A DNA stretch of 35,244 bases from JASSUD01 sp031963005 (GCA_031963005.1 JASSUL010000016.1:1-35244), one strand, 5' to 3'. Shown: positions 8,827 through 18,079, counted from the stretch's first letter. Numbers and translations are program-made. Notes: generated by a model not told the origin, from the sequence alone.

Positions 8827-9843
8827 ATGCCCCTCAGCGAATTTAATCTGATTGATCAATACTTCACTCGCCACCGCGCCAAGATATCAGGCAGCCCTAT
8901 TGAATTAGGCATAGGAGATGACTGCGCATTACTGACGCCTTTACCAGGTGAACAGCTCGCCATATCCACGGATATGCTCGTTGCAGGACGGCATTTTTTT
9001 GAGGATGTAGAGCCCCGCGCTTTAGGCCATAAAGCCTTAGCGGTGAATTTATCGGATCTGGCTGCAATGGGCGCAACCCCACTTGCCTTTACCCTGGCCA
9101 TTTCTCTCCCTCAGCCCATAGACACCGCACGCCTAGCCTGGCTTCACGCTTTTAGCGACGGATTATTTACACTAGCTGATACCCATCACTGCACACTCAT
9201 AGGCGGGGACACTACAGCAGGCCCCCTCACCCTCTGTTTAACAGTATTGGGGAGCGTCAAAAAGGATAATGCGCTACAACGCGCAGCAGCAAGAATAGAG
9301 GATGATATTTGGGTTTCTGGCACCTTAGGAGATGCACGCTTAGCGCTGGGAGATTATCGTCAAGAATGGATCGTAGAGAAAAAATACCAGTCCGTTGTAC
9401 GCCGTGCACTCGAGTGGCCTCAGCCCCGCGTTGCTTTAGGGTTAGCATTACCAGGTATAGCGCATGCCGCAATTGATTTGTCTGATGGTTTAGCGGGCGA
9501 TTTAGCGCATATTGTGCAGCGCTCTGCGGTTGGGGCAACCGTGATGATGGATCGTATTCCTCGCTCCGAGGCGCTGGCCCAGCAGCCCCTCTCTATACAA
9601 TATCGCTGTATGCTCTCGGGAGGAGATGATTATGAGCTGTGCTTTACAGCACCTCCAACAGCACGTACTGTACTAACCCAGATCAGCGCAGACTTATCCC
9701 TCCCTCTCACGCGCATCGGTAAAATTACGACTTTGCCCAAGGCGCTAGACCATGCAAACGCTACTCCCCCCTCCATTTTATGGATAGATCATAATGGCGT
9801 AGCGCTTGCAGACGTTTTCCGTGGTTTTGATCACTTTCACTAA
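8827..9843 (+). CDS. thiL: Thiamine-monophosphate kinase
   Basis: Phosphorylates thiamine monophosphate to the cofactor thiamine diphosphate in the cytoplasm. The ATG at 8827 begins MPLSEFNLIDQYF, aligning with the usual 'M.L.EF.LI..YF' ThiL N-terminus; an upstream in-frame TTG at 8818 is less likely. Family motifs are intact: 'IELGIGDDCALL', 'STDMLVAGRHFF', 'LGHKALAVNLSDLAAMGATP', 'TLIGGDTTAG' and near the C-terminus 'MLSGGDDYELCFT'. The length of 338 residues is a little over the family norm of about 320-330. It is followed 10 bases later by pgpA; thiL-pgpA is a common proteobacterial pair. TPP is also the cofactor of IlvB in this window. Confidence 0.94.
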   Translation: MPLSEFNLIDQYFTRHRAKISGSPIELGIGDDCALLTPLPGEQLAISTDMLVAGRHFFEDVEPRALGHKALAVNLSDLAAMGATPLAFTLAISLPQPIDTARLAWLHAFSDGLFTLADTHHCTLIGGDTTAGPLTLCLTVLGSVKKDNALQRAAARIEDDIWVSGTLGDARLALGDYRQEWIVEKKYQSVVRRALEWPQPRVALGLALPGIAHAAIDLSDGLAGDLAHIVQRSAVGATVMMDRIPRSEALAQQPLSIQYRCMLSGGDDYELCFTAPPTARTVLTQISADLSLPLTRIGKITTLPKALDHANATPPSILWIDHNGVALADVFRGFDHFH

Positions 9844-9853
9844 TCGGTGCCCT

Positions 9854-10378
9854 ATGCACACTGCCCCTCCCCGGCCCTCCACAGAGCCCATACCTCGTCG
9901 GTTAAGCTTACGTTTTATGCTTTCTCATCCAGCCCATATTATTTCTTTGGGTTTCGGTAGTGGCTTATTTCCTATTGCACCAGGCACAGTTGGCACCCTA
10001 GTGGGGTGGATTTCTTTTTTGTTACTCAACCCCTATTTAAGTCCAGCAGCCTGGATGGCAGTCATTGCATTAGGCTTTATTCTGGGTATTTTTACCACGG
10101 CCTATACGGCGAAAAAACTGGGCGTTAAAGACCCTAGCGCAGCCAATTGGGATGAAATTGTCGCATTCTGGATCGTGATGCTATTTATCATGCCGGCGCC
10201 TTTTCTGATCCAATGCCTCGCTTTCTTCTTATTTCGCTTCTTTGATGCCGTCAAACCCCCTCCTATCAATTACTTTGATAAGCATGTAACCGGCGGCTTT
10301 GGCATTATGTTTGATGATATTGTGGCTGCTTTTTTCACTTTGCTGCCTTTTGCATTGTTTCGCTTTTTTCTGGGCTGA
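9854..10378 (+). CDS. pgpA: Phosphatidylglycerophosphatase A
   Basis: Integral inner-membrane phosphatase that converts phosphatidylglycerophosphate to phosphatidylglycerol. 174 residues from the ATG at 9854; the frame is open upstream into thiL but that extension is the thiL coding sequence in another frame. Diagnostic motifs: 'GFGSGLFPIAPGTVGTLVGW', 'NWDEIVAFWIVM' and 'NYFDKHVTGGFGIMFDDIVA', containing the acidic residues of the Mg-dependent active site. Three to four hydrophobic helices follow. It lies between thiL and the glycosylase gene with gaps of about 10 bases, so these three genes are probably one operon. Confidence 0.93.
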   Translation: MHTAPPRPSTEPIPRRLSLRFMLSHPAHIISLGFGSGLFPIAPGTVGTLVGWISFLLLNPYLSPAAWMAVIALGFILGIFTTAYTAKKLGVKDPSAANWDEIVAFWIVMLFIMPAPFLIQCLAFFLFRFFDAVKPPPINYFDKHVTGGFGIMFDDIVAAFFTLLPFALFRFFLG

Positions 10379-10386
10379 ATCTCTCT

Positions 10387-11223
10387 ATGCCTCTCTCTTC
10401 TTTTCAGCTTGAAGAACTAGGTTTATCCCCCTCTTGGAAGCCACGCCCTTCTATTCCGAACAGCGATGCGCTTCCCAGCACATTGGACACAGAAGGGCAT
10501 GCCAAACAACAGGTGGTGCGGATGCAAGCACAACCTGGGGCATCTCTCTCTGCGCCAACCGATTCCGCGCAAACCGCCACCTCGGCATTAGATTGGCCTG
10601 AACTAGAGGCACGCGTGCAAACTTGTACGCTCTGCGGTTTGTGTGAAACGCGGACTCAAACTGTTTTTGGCGCAGGATATCCGCAAGCCGATTGGATGCT
10701 CATAGGTGAAGCGCCTGGTGCGCAGGAAGACCGCGAAGGAAAGCCCTTTGTAGGACAAGCGGGCAAATTGCTCAATAATATGCTGCATGCAATAGGTTTA
10801 ACCCGTACATATCCTCTTGAAGACGCGAAAAAAGAGACTGACGAGCCTACAGGAAAAGAGCACAAAGAGCTTGCGTTACCTCTACAGACGAAACAGCCCA
10901 TTTACATTGCCAATATTCTCAAATGCCGCCCACCTGGCAATCGAGATCCCCTCCCCGATGAAGTGGCAAAGTGTGAACCTTACCTACAACGTCAACTTGC
11001 CCTTGTTCGTCCTAAATTGATCCTGGCCTTAGGGCGCATTGCCGCCCAAAGTCTTCTCAAAACCAAGGCGACTATCTCTTCGTTACGCGGCCGTATTCAC
11101 GATTACGAAGGAATACCCGTTATCGTCACTTATCATCCGGCTTACTTACTGCGCAATTTGCCTGATAAATCGAAAGCATGGGAAGACTTATGTTTCGCAC
11201 GTGAAGTTGAAGCCGGTTTGTAG
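10387..11223 (+). CDS. Uracil-DNA glycosylase, family 4/5 (Fe-S)
   Basis: Removes uracil from DNA in base-excision repair. Motifs of iron-sulfur UDGs: the cysteine pair 'CTLCGLCETRTQTVFG', the active-site 'IGEAPGAQEDREGKPFVGQA', 'ANILKCRPPGNRDPLPDE' and the C-terminal 'VIVTYHPAYLLRN'. 278 residues. The first 75 or so are a variable, probably disordered extension. Between 'AIGLTRTYPLEDAK' and 'YIANILKC' there is an insertion of about 25-30 Lys/Glu/Thr-rich residues that I do not remember in typical members. The start ATG at 10387 is eight bases after the pgpA stop. Catalytic and Fe-S motifs look intact. Confidence 0.88.
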   Translation: MPLSSFQLEELGLSPSWKPRPSIPNSDALPSTLDTEGHAKQQVVRMQAQPGASLSAPTDSAQTATSALDWPELEARVQTCTLCGLCETRTQTVFGAGYPQADWMLIGEAPGAQEDREGKPFVGQAGKLLNNMLHAIGLTRTYPLEDAKKETDEPTGKEHKELALPLQTKQPIYIANILKCRPPGNRDPLPDEVAKCEPYLQRQLALVRPKLILALGRIAAQSLLKTKATISSLRGRIHDYEGIPVIVTYHPAYLLRNLPDKSKAWEDLCFAREVEAGL

Positions 11224-11264
11224 ATGGCTACCGATCGGCTTTATCAGAGGATGGCGTGCTATTA

Positions 11265-11343
11265 GATTTCTTTCGAAACCGAGTATCCAGTATGGTAGGT
11301 TGGTGTTGAGGAATCACCACGCTACAGGGTTACGAAAGAAGTC
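11265..11343. repeat. Short inverted-repeat element, GACTTCTTTCG ends (79 bp)
   Basis: Ends GATTTCTTTCGAAACC and, inverted, CGAAAGAAGTC, flanked on both sides by TA (11263-11264 and 11344-11345). The inside contains GGTAGGTTGG, a piece of the shared core. The same ends bound the longer element at 17514-17732. It sits in the convergent gap between the glycosylase gene and the DUF721 gene, and its edge makes the DUF721 stop codon. Confidence 0.75.
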
Positions 11344-11855
11344 TATTTTTCTGTGGAAGTAGAATTAGAAGCGGAATTAGAAATAGAAGAAGCCGAAAAG
11401 GCTGATCGATGGCGTTCAACCATATTGGTCAAAGCATGCTGCAAAGAAGAATCATCCAGTTGCATGCTGCAACGCGCAAGATGCGCCCAAGCCGTTTGGG
11501 ATAGACAGGCCGTTTTTTGATGTGCAGCGGTAGGCGCGCGACCGAATAAGGAAAGCATCGGATCTTCGGGCAAACGTATGCGAACTCTCAGACTATCCAC
11601 ATCCCATCCGCGCTGATGCAAAGCCTCTAATATAGTCGGCGCCAGGTGGCGTAACCGCGCCGCATAGGTTCCGTGCTCAACAAAAAGGGTCAATTTACGT
11701 TGTCGAATTAAACCCACCGCTAAATAAGGCATTAAATAGGCGGGCAGCAACGCCGCCAAATCCTGTTTTAGCGTTCTGGTCTGTTCAACACCTTGTTGAA
11801 GCTTAGAAAGCGCAGGATGATGCTCAAGCAAAGTCTTCATGCGCTGAGCGGTCAT
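11343..11855 (-). CDS. DUF721 family protein (DciA-like)
   Basis: 170 residues starting MTAQRMKTLLEHHPALSKL. The central segment 'LLPAYLMPYLAVGLIRQRKL' followed by 'TLFVEHGTYAARLRHLAPTI' matches DUF721, the domain of DciA-type proteins that help load the replicative helicase in bacteria lacking DnaC. The function here is inferred from the family. The C-terminus is an unusual Ser-rich tail (…ASSISNSASNSTSTEK). Its TAG stop is built from the last base and the flanking TA of the inverted-repeat element at 11265-11343, so the natural C-terminus was probably cut or altered by that insertion. It lies just downstream of rnpB on the same strand. Confidence 0.75.
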   Translation of the reverse strand: MTAQRMKTLLEHHPALSKLQQGVEQTRTLKQDLAALLPAYLMPYLAVGLIRQRKLTLFVEHGTYAARLRHLAPTILEALHQRGWDVDSLRVRIRLPEDPMLSLFGRAPTAAHQKTACLSQTAWAHLARCSMQLDDSSLQHALTNMVERHRSAFSASSISNSASNSTSTEK

Positions 11856-11891
11856 GATGTATAGCTTTTAAAAATGCGATGTGGGTGGAGC

Positions 11892-11900
11892 AAAAAAAAA
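11892..11900 (-). terminator. U-tract after rnpB
   Basis: Nine consecutive T residues on the minus strand follow the 3' strand of the P1 helix directly, the usual intrinsic-termination arrangement for rnpB. Confidence 0.6.
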
Positions 11901-12382
<482 letters not shown>

Positions 12383-12389
12383 AGGATAT

Positions 12390-12395
12390 AGTGTA
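12390..12395 (-). promoter_or_regulatory. Probable -10 box of rnpB
   Basis: TACACT on the minus strand lies seven bases before the first base of P1 (12382), the right spacing for a sigma-70 start there. A -35 match about 18 bases further upstream (TAAACC) is poor, so only the -10 is proposed. Confidence 0.4.
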
Positions 12396-12464
12396 GAGGA
12401 TTTTTCTGAGTAGGGTTTACTTATTGCGTGATCTACGGGATTTTTATTCGCATGGCGCGGCTCA

Positions 12465-13676
12465 TCACTCCGCCATATCTAATTTCCAATGCAATTTTTG
12501 GCCTGCACGCAACGGAATAATCGTTGCACACGCGCTCTGAAGGGCCTCTGGCACAACCCACTCTTGGCGGCGTAATGTAATGGTTTCAGTCGACACTGGC
12601 AGACCATAAAAGCGCGCCCCATACTCACTCGCAAACGCTTCTAGGCGATCTAGCGCACCTGCCGCCTCAAACGCTTCCGCATAGAGTTCTAGCGCATGCA
12701 ACGCGGTATAGCACCCCGCGCATCCACACGCACGCTCTTTCGCCGCTTTGTCGTGAGGGGCACTGTCGGTCCCTAGAAAAAAACGGGGGTTTCCTGAAGT
12801 GGCTGCGCGAATTAAAGCCTGACGATGCACCTCTCGTTTCAGCACCGGTAAGCAATAGTAATGCGGCTGAATACCATTTTGAAACAGGGCATTACGGTTA
12901 TACAGTAAGTGATGCGCAGTAATCGTAGCGCCTAATGTCCCTGGCTCAGCAGATGCTTCCGACACATACTGCGCGACTTCTTGGGTCGTAATATGCTCAA
13001 ACACCACTTTAAGCGCGGGAAAATCTCGGCGTAGCGGAATCATCACGGTATCCAGAAACACCTTCTCGCGATCAAAAAGGTCAATATGCGGATCCGTCAC
13101 TTCACCATGCACCAAAAGGGGCATGCCCACCTCTTGCATCTTTTCTAACACCGCAGTGCATCGAGAAAGATCGCGAACTCCGGCATCCGAGTGGGTCGTC
13201 GCACCAGCAGGATAAAGCTTTACCGCATGCACCCAAGGACTCTTGTGCGCACGCTCGATTTCTTCTGCGCTCGTGTTTTCCGTCAAATACAAAGCCATGA
13301 GAGGCTGAAAATCCGAGGGATTTTTTTGTAAGTCGCTTGATGCCACTGTATTTGCCGCTGTATTTGCCACTATCTCGGAGCGCGCACGCGGATGGCGAGC
13401 AAGTGCTGCGAGAATCCGCTCCCGATAAGCCTCTGCCTGCGCAGTCGTAGTGATAGGAGGATTCAAATTCGGCATGATCAAAGCCCGCGCGAACTGGCGC
13501 GCCGTATCCCCTATTACGCTAGCCAGCATCTCTCCATCGCGCACATGCAGATGAAAATCGTCAGGACGCTTCATGATCAATGTGTCTTGATGCATCGTGT
13601 TTTGCTGCGTATTTTTTGCGCTTTCATCAAAAGGCATATTGATAGCAGGGGGGGAAGGAGGATTAGCAATGGGCAT
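12465..13676 (-). CDS. pyrC: Dihydroorotase
   Basis: Cyclises N-carbamoyl-aspartate to dihydroorotate in pyrimidine synthesis (zinc amidohydrolase, class II like E. coli PyrC). Metal-site motifs are intact: 'RPDDFHLHVRDGEML' (HxH), 'VHAVKLYPAGATTHSDAGV' with the Lys that becomes carboxylated, 'LLVHGEVTDPHIDLFDREKV', 'KVVFEHITT' and 'FLGTDSAPHDKAAKE'. The 403-residue frame is about 50 longer than E. coli PyrC (348). Roughly 30 of the extra residues are a Pro/Asn/Gln-rich N-tail, so the true start may be the Met at codon 28 (about 13595) rather than 13676. A weak AGGA lies upstream of 13676. A short insertion, 'NTAANTVASSDLQKNPSD', sits before the 'MALYLTE' strand. Confidence 0.92.
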   Translation of the reverse strand: MPIANPPSPPAINMPFDESAKNTQQNTMHQDTLIMKRPDDFHLHVRDGEMLASVIGDTARQFARALIMPNLNPPITTTAQAEAYRERILAALARHPRARSEIVANTAANTVASSDLQKNPSDFQPLMALYLTENTSAEEIERAHKSPWVHAVKLYPAGATTHSDAGVRDLSRCTAVLEKMQEVGMPLLVHGEVTDPHIDLFDREKVFLDTVMIPLRRDFPALKVVFEHITTQEVAQYVSEASAEPGTLGATITAHHLLYNRNALFQNGIQPHYYCLPVLKREVHRQALIRAATSGNPRFFLGTDSAPHDKAAKERACGCAGCYTALHALELYAEAFEAAGALDRLEAFASEYGARFYGLPVSTETITLRRQEWVVPEALQSACATIIPLRAGQKLHWKLDMAE

Positions 13677-13981
13677 AAGTCGGTATCCTGGTCGTCCTTT
13701 ATGACGCTTTAAGCGTCGTAAAAAGTGTATCTGTAATGTATTTGTAATGTATCGTGCGCTATGTCTTAAAATCGGTTCTAAGCATTCTTGTGTCCATTAT
13801 AGGCTCGCTTGATCCTACAATCGCTCTGCACAGCAAACCTCTTGGTCATTGCGTAACCGGAGGCAGAGCATGGTTGAGTATGTACATATTGACATTTGCA
13901 TCACACTTTTCAAGCACATTGATTATAAATTCGCCTCATGCAAGCAGTATGTTTTAAAATAATGGGCGCTTTACACTGAGA
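13677..13981. other. Intergenic region between pyrC and the cox genes
   Basis: No convincing gene. A 15-bp palindrome, GACGCTTTAAGCGTC, lies at about 13703-13717 just upstream of pyrC and could be an operator or simple chance. The stretch is AT-rich towards 13980. I see no well-spaced sigma-70 promoter. Confidence 0.35.
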
Positions 13982-14235
13982 AACTGATGTTACGCAGGTT
14001 GTAGAAAGGCAAGTTATTGATCAGTAGAGCGGAAAGATGAGAAGTAGGTGGTATGCATGTTGGGGTTCCTTCGTCACTACCAACCTACGGTCCTTTGCTT
14101 TTTCTGGTGCTGGGTGGAGTTTAATGAATCCCTGTCACCTAGCCATTTTGGTAGGTTGGTGGTGACGAATTGAATCAAATACGGAACCCCAACATGATGA
14201 CCACGGTCTTTTTGAATGACTGCGTAACATCAGTT
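13982..14235. repeat. Inverted-repeat element with 16-bp ends (254 bp)
   Basis: The ends are a perfect 16-bp inverted repeat, AACTGATGTTACGCAG at 13982-13997 and its complement at 14220-14235, with AGA next to both ends. Inside are two inverted arms of the shared core. The left arm is 'short' (CATGTTGGGGTTCCTTCGTC). The right arm is 'long', with the extra ATTGAATCAAATAC between GACGA and GGAACCCC. No coding capacity is seen. It lies upstream of coxB and could disturb or supply its transcription signals. Confidence 0.8.
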
Positions 14236-14376
14236 AGAAATGCGCTTTCATCTTTCTAGTGCCAGATTACAATGCGCCTGCGCTAATATAAACGCCTACC
14301 ATGGGGGCTGTTCCTCAAAACTAGCCAGACCCTTATAAAACCGTAACTCGTTTTTTTCCATTTTTAGGTCAACACG

Positions 14377-15714
14377 ATGCACATTATCGGGCAAGCTTTC
14401 ATTAAGCATCTAGCCAGACCCCTATTTCACTTCGCCCTACGCTTTGGCTTATTTCTGGGGCTTTGGACCAGTGCTTCTGCCTATGCAGTCAACAACATGC
14501 AAGGTGGCCCTGCGGTCAATCAATTGAATTTCCAAACGCCGGTTACCGCGATTGCTCGTGATATTTATGCGCTGCACACGATGATGCTGATCATCTGTGG
14601 CGTCATTTTTCTCGGTGTTTTTGGGGTGATGTTTTATTCCATTCTGGTGCATCGCAAATCCAAAGGACATACGGCAGCCAATTTTCATGAAAGCACGACC
14701 GTCGAAATTATCTGGACGGCGATTCCCTTTCTCATCATTCTGCTCATGGCACTGCCTGCGACACGCACTATTATCGCGATGAAAGATACGCGCGATGCGG
14801 ATATCACGGTTAAAGTCACTGGTTATCAGTGGAAATGGGGCTACGACTATATAGAGGGGCCAGGCAAAGGCATTCACTTCCTCTCTACGCTAAGCTCCCC
14901 ACGTGACCCCCGTCTAGCTTCTGACCCTACTGGCCGTACCCTGTCGGATACCCATTTACAGGAAGTAGACCACCCACTCGTGGTACCGGTAAACCAAAAG
15001 ATACGCATCATTACTACGGCAGCCGATGTCATTCACTCTTGGTATGTTCCCGCTTTTGCAGTGAAGCAAGATGCCTTCCCCGGTCTTACACGCGACACTT
15101 GGTTTAAAGCAGAACAAATAGGGATATATCGAGGATTTTGCGCCGAATTATGTGGAAAAGACCATGCCTATATGCCCGTAGTGGTCAAAGTCGTCTCGGA
15201 ACAAGACTACGCTGCATGGGTCAAAGCACAGCGTCAAAAACCATCGAAAGTGCTTTCTTCTCCGTCTCCCCAACAGCGCACTGTAGACGTGCAATCCGCC
15301 CCATCCATCAAAGCCGCCAAGGTAGCTAATAACGCAGCGGAAGCTTCCTTGGCAGGATCTGCTGCCTCCGCCGCACAGCCAGTTGATACTCAGTACACCT
15401 TAGAGCAAATTAAACAACGCGGTCAGCGCGTATATGCTGCACAGTGTGCCGTATGTCACCGTGCAAATGGCGAAGGCTTCGGCCCCTTCCCTGCCATTGA
15501 TGGCAGCCCAGTCAGCGCAGGTCCTATAGAAAATCACATTGATATTGTGCTCAAAGGCCGAGGGCAGATGCCGCCTTGGGGGCATCGTCTGAGCGATGAG
15601 GATGTTGCTGCGGTGATTACCTATCAGCGCAATGCTTGGAAGCATCGCACCAATGATATTGTGGATAGTAAGCAAGTTACCGCGCGGCGCCATGCACCAA
15701 GAGCTCCCTCTTGA
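14377..15714 (+). CDS. coxB: Cytochrome c oxidase subunit II with fused cytochrome c domain
   Basis: Takes electrons from cytochrome c into aa3/caa3-type oxidase. 445 residues. A signal peptide (about 1-37, ending SASAYA) is followed by two membrane helices (about 66-89 and 110-132). The periplasmic cupredoxin domain has 'GYQWKWGYDY' and the CuA ligands His220 ('VIHSWYVP'), Cys255, Glu257, Cys259, His263 and Met266 in 'GFCAELCGKDHAYMP'. An Ala/Ser-rich linker (about 290-337) leads to a C-terminal cytochrome c domain with 'CAVCH' (Cys357, Cys360, His361) and likely axial Met398 in 'GRGQMPPWG'. All cofactor ligands are present. It is first gene of the cox cluster; the start ATG is at 14377 with only AGGTC upstream. 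Confidence 0.96.
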   Translation: MHIIGQAFIKHLARPLFHFALRFGLFLGLWTSASAYAVNNMQGGPAVNQLNFQTPVTAIARDIYALHTMMLIICGVIFLGVFGVMFYSILVHRKSKGHTAANFHESTTVEIIWTAIPFLIILLMALPATRTIIAMKDTRDADITVKVTGYQWKWGYDYIEGPGKGIHFLSTLSSPRDPRLASDPTGRTLSDTHLQEVDHPLVVPVNQKIRIITTAADVIHSWYVPAFAVKQDAFPGLTRDTWFKAEQIGIYRGFCAELCGKDHAYMPVVVKVVSEQDYAAWVKAQRQKPSKVLSSPSPQQRTVDVQSAPSIKAAKVANNAAEASLAGSAASAAQPVDTQYTLEQIKQRGQRVYAAQCAVCHRANGEGFGPFPAIDGSPVSAGPIENHIDIVLKGRGQMPPWGHRLSDEDVAAVITYQRNAWKHRTNDIVDSKQVTARRHAPRAPS

Positions 15715-15836
15715 TACCGCATTTGATGAAATAGCGAGTAGCGTTAGCGCCCCTAAGCAAATTCTAAAAGGGCGCTATCTATCGCCAAGCCGCTTTCTGC
15801 TTTCCAGAAAAACAGTCGCACCCTTCAGGAAATCCT

Positions 15837-17453
15837 ATGTCTTCTCAACCTTCCGTTTCTGCGCACGCTCATAATGATGCTGCCCATGATGCGCACCACC
15901 CCCAGGGCTGGCGCCGCTGGCTCTATGCAACCAATCATAAAGACATCGGCACGCTTTACCTGGCGTTCTCTTTTCTGATGCTTTTAGTGGGCGGCGTCAT
16001 GGCGTTGCTCATCCGTGCAGAGCTCTTTGAGCCTGGGCTTCAGATCATGCAGCCTGAATTCTTCAACCAACTCACCACACAGCACGGTCTCATTATGGTG
16101 TTTGGGGCGATCATGCCGGCCTTTGTGGGGTTTGCAAATTGGATGCTGCCGCTTCAAATTGGTGCGCCAGATATGGCATTTGCCAGGATGAATAATTTTA
16201 GTTTCTGGCTCCTTCCTCCTGCTGCGATCCTGTTATCGCTCTCCTTTTTTGTCCCGGGTGGCGCAACCGCTGCAGGCTGGACACTCTATGCTCCGCTCTC
16301 CATCCAAATGGGGCCAGGCATGGATTTAGCGATTTTCGCGGTGCATATCCTAGGGGCATCGTCGATCATGGGCGCGATTAATATTATCGTGACCATTTTA
16401 AATATGCGCGCACCAGGTATGACATTGATGAAAATGCCACTCTTTGCCTGGATGTGGCTTATCACCGCCTATTTGCTGCTCGCCGTCATGCCGGTACTGG
16501 CAGGCGCCATCACGATGCTGCTCTTTGATCGCCATTTCGGCACCGCTTTTTTTAATGCAGCAGGCGGTGGTGATCCAGTGTTGTACCAACATCTTTTCTG
16601 GTTCTTTGGGCACCCTGAGGTCTACATCATGATTTTGCCGGCATTTGGCATTATTTCTCAGATCGTTCCCGCTTTCTCCCGCAAGCCGCTTTTTGGTTAT
16701 AGCTCGATGGTGTATGCCGCATCCTCTATTGCGCTGCTTTCCTTTATTGTTTGGGCGCATCATATGTTTTCGACCGGAATGTCGGTTACCAGTCAGCTTT
16801 TCTTTATGTACGCCACGATGCTCATTGCCATCCCCACAGGCGTCAAAGTATTCAACTGGGTCGCTACGATGTGGCGCGGGTCATTGACCTTTGAGACCCC
16901 GATGCTCTTTGCGATTGGCTTTATATTTGTCTTCACGATCGGCGGTTTTACGGGCCTTATTCTGTCCATTGCTCCTATCGATGTCCCCCTGCATGACACA
17001 TATTATGTGGTCGCCCATTTCCACTATGTTCTCGTTGCAGGCTCGCTGTTTGCGCTCTTTGCAGGGTGGTACTACTGGTCACCCAAATGGACCGGCTACT
17101 TCTACAATGAAGCACGTGGACGCATCCATTTTTGGGGAACCCTCATTTTCTTCAATATCACCTTTTTCCCCATGCATTTTCTGGGCTTAGCCGGCATGCC
17201 ACGCCGATATGCCGACTATCCTGCGCAGTTCACCGACTTTAACCAACTCGCCACGATCGGAGCGTTTGGTTTTGGACTCATGCAAGTCTATTTTCTAATT
17301 TGGGTCATATTGCCGACATACTTCCCTTCTATGTCTAGCACCCCTCTCCGACGTGCTGAAGCGCATGCGTGGGAAGGCGCAGAAGGCCTGGAATGGACAG
17401 TCCCAAGCCCAGCTCCTTTTCATACGTTTGAAACTCCACCGTTGGTTAAATAA
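15837..17453 (+). CDS. coxA: Cytochrome c oxidase subunit I
   Basis: Catalytic 12-helix subunit that reduces oxygen and pumps protons. 538 residues; the start at 15837 has AGGAA six bases upstream. It opens with a His/Ala-rich tail and then 'WLYATNHKDIGTLYLAF'. Ligands are all visible: low-spin haem a His83 and His396, CuB His259 with the cross-linking Tyr263 ('FFGHPEVYIM'), His308 and His309 ('WAHHMFSTGM'), and high-spin haem His394 in 'VVAHFHYVL'. Length is usual for beta-proteobacterial CoxA. It follows coxB by 122 bases. After it, the assembly gene normally present is missing and a repeat element is found. Confidence 0.97.
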   Translation: MSSQPSVSAHAHNDAAHDAHHPQGWRRWLYATNHKDIGTLYLAFSFLMLLVGGVMALLIRAELFEPGLQIMQPEFFNQLTTQHGLIMVFGAIMPAFVGFANWMLPLQIGAPDMAFARMNNFSFWLLPPAAILLSLSFFVPGGATAAGWTLYAPLSIQMGPGMDLAIFAVHILGASSIMGAINIIVTILNMRAPGMTLMKMPLFAWMWLITAYLLLAVMPVLAGAITMLLFDRHFGTAFFNAAGGGDPVLYQHLFWFFGHPEVYIMILPAFGIISQIVPAFSRKPLFGYSSMVYAASSIALLSFIVWAHHMFSTGMSVTSQLFFMYATMLIAIPTGVKVFNWVATMWRGSLTFETPMLFAIGFIFVFTIGGFTGLILSIAPIDVPLHDTYYVVAHFHYVLVAGSLFALFAGWYYWSPKWTGYFYNEARGRIHFWGTLIFFNITFFPMHFLGLAGMPRRYADYPAQFTDFNQLATIGAFGFGLMQVYFLIWVILPTYFPSMSSTPLRRAEAHAWEGAEGLEWTVPSPAPFHTFETPPLVK

Positions 17454-17513
17454 CGCTCTGCATGCGGATTGCATGCAGTATTTTTACTTTTACGGGTTGA
17501 TGCATATCCAATA

Positions 17514-17732
17514 GACTTCTTTCGAAACCCTGTATCCGCGTCATTCCACCAAATGGTAGGTTGGTGGTGACGAAGGAACCCCAACATGCACGCCACGGCG
17601 TCCTTGATGATCAGCTTACGATTATCTAAATGCAAAAATTAACAGTCAGCGGTACGCATGTTGGGGTTCCATATTTGATTCAATTCGTCACAACCAACCT
17701 ACCATACTGGATACGCGGTTTTGAAAGAAGTC
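17514..17732. repeat. Inverted-repeat element, GACTTCTTTCG ends (219 bp)
   Basis: Ends GACTTCTTTCGAAACC and, inverted, TTTTGAAAGAAGTC, flanked by TA on both sides (17512-17513 and 17733-17734). Both core arms are present: the left arm is 'short' (GGTGGTGACGAAGGAACCCC), the right arm 'long' (GGTTCCATATTTGATTCAA). It is a larger relative of the 79-bp element at 11265-11343 and occupies the coxA-DUF2970 gap, where ctaG (cox11) would be expected. Confidence 0.8.
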
Positions 17733-17792
17733 TAACGGCATAAATAGGCTTTTGATACCATCAACCCAAACCCGCCTCGCACGGCCCCTTTT

Positions 17793-18014
17793 ATGACCTC
17801 TTTGTTTACGCTATGCTTGACGCATATAGGCCACTTTTTTTCTTCTTTGAAATTAGTGGCATGGTCATTTTTCGGTGTACGTAAAAAGCGCGATCTTGAA
17901 CGCGACTTTAAGCTGCACCCTATTCATATTTTGACTGCCGCTATATTCGCAGGCATCCTCTTTGTTTTAGCATTGGGTTTTGCGGTTCGACTAGCTTTGC
18001 GTACGCTCTCTTAG
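17793..18014 (+). CDS. DUF2970 small membrane protein of the cox cluster
   Basis: 73 residues. 'LVAWSFFGVRKKRDLERDF' followed by 'HPIHILTAAIFAGILFVLAL' matches DUF2970, a small protein with one clear C-terminal membrane helix that usually lies just before coxC in beta-proteobacteria. Its molecular role is not known; the conserved position suggests a part in oxidase assembly. The ATG at 17793 has no obvious ribosome-binding site. The intact frame shows the insertion upstream did not damage it. Confidence 0.8.
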   Translation: MTSLFTLCLTHIGHFFSSLKLVAWSFFGVRKKRDLERDFKLHPIHILTAAIFAGILFVLALGFAVRLALRTLS

Positions 18015-18079
18015 ATTCCCTCTTCAGCGAGCCATCCGGAAGCCCTACCTTCACCGACTTTTTCGTTTCCCCATAGACC

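Noticed and set aside
13754..13957. 67-codon open frame between pyrC and coxB
   Set aside because: No ribosome-binding site, no family resemblance and no conserved neighbour; probably chance.
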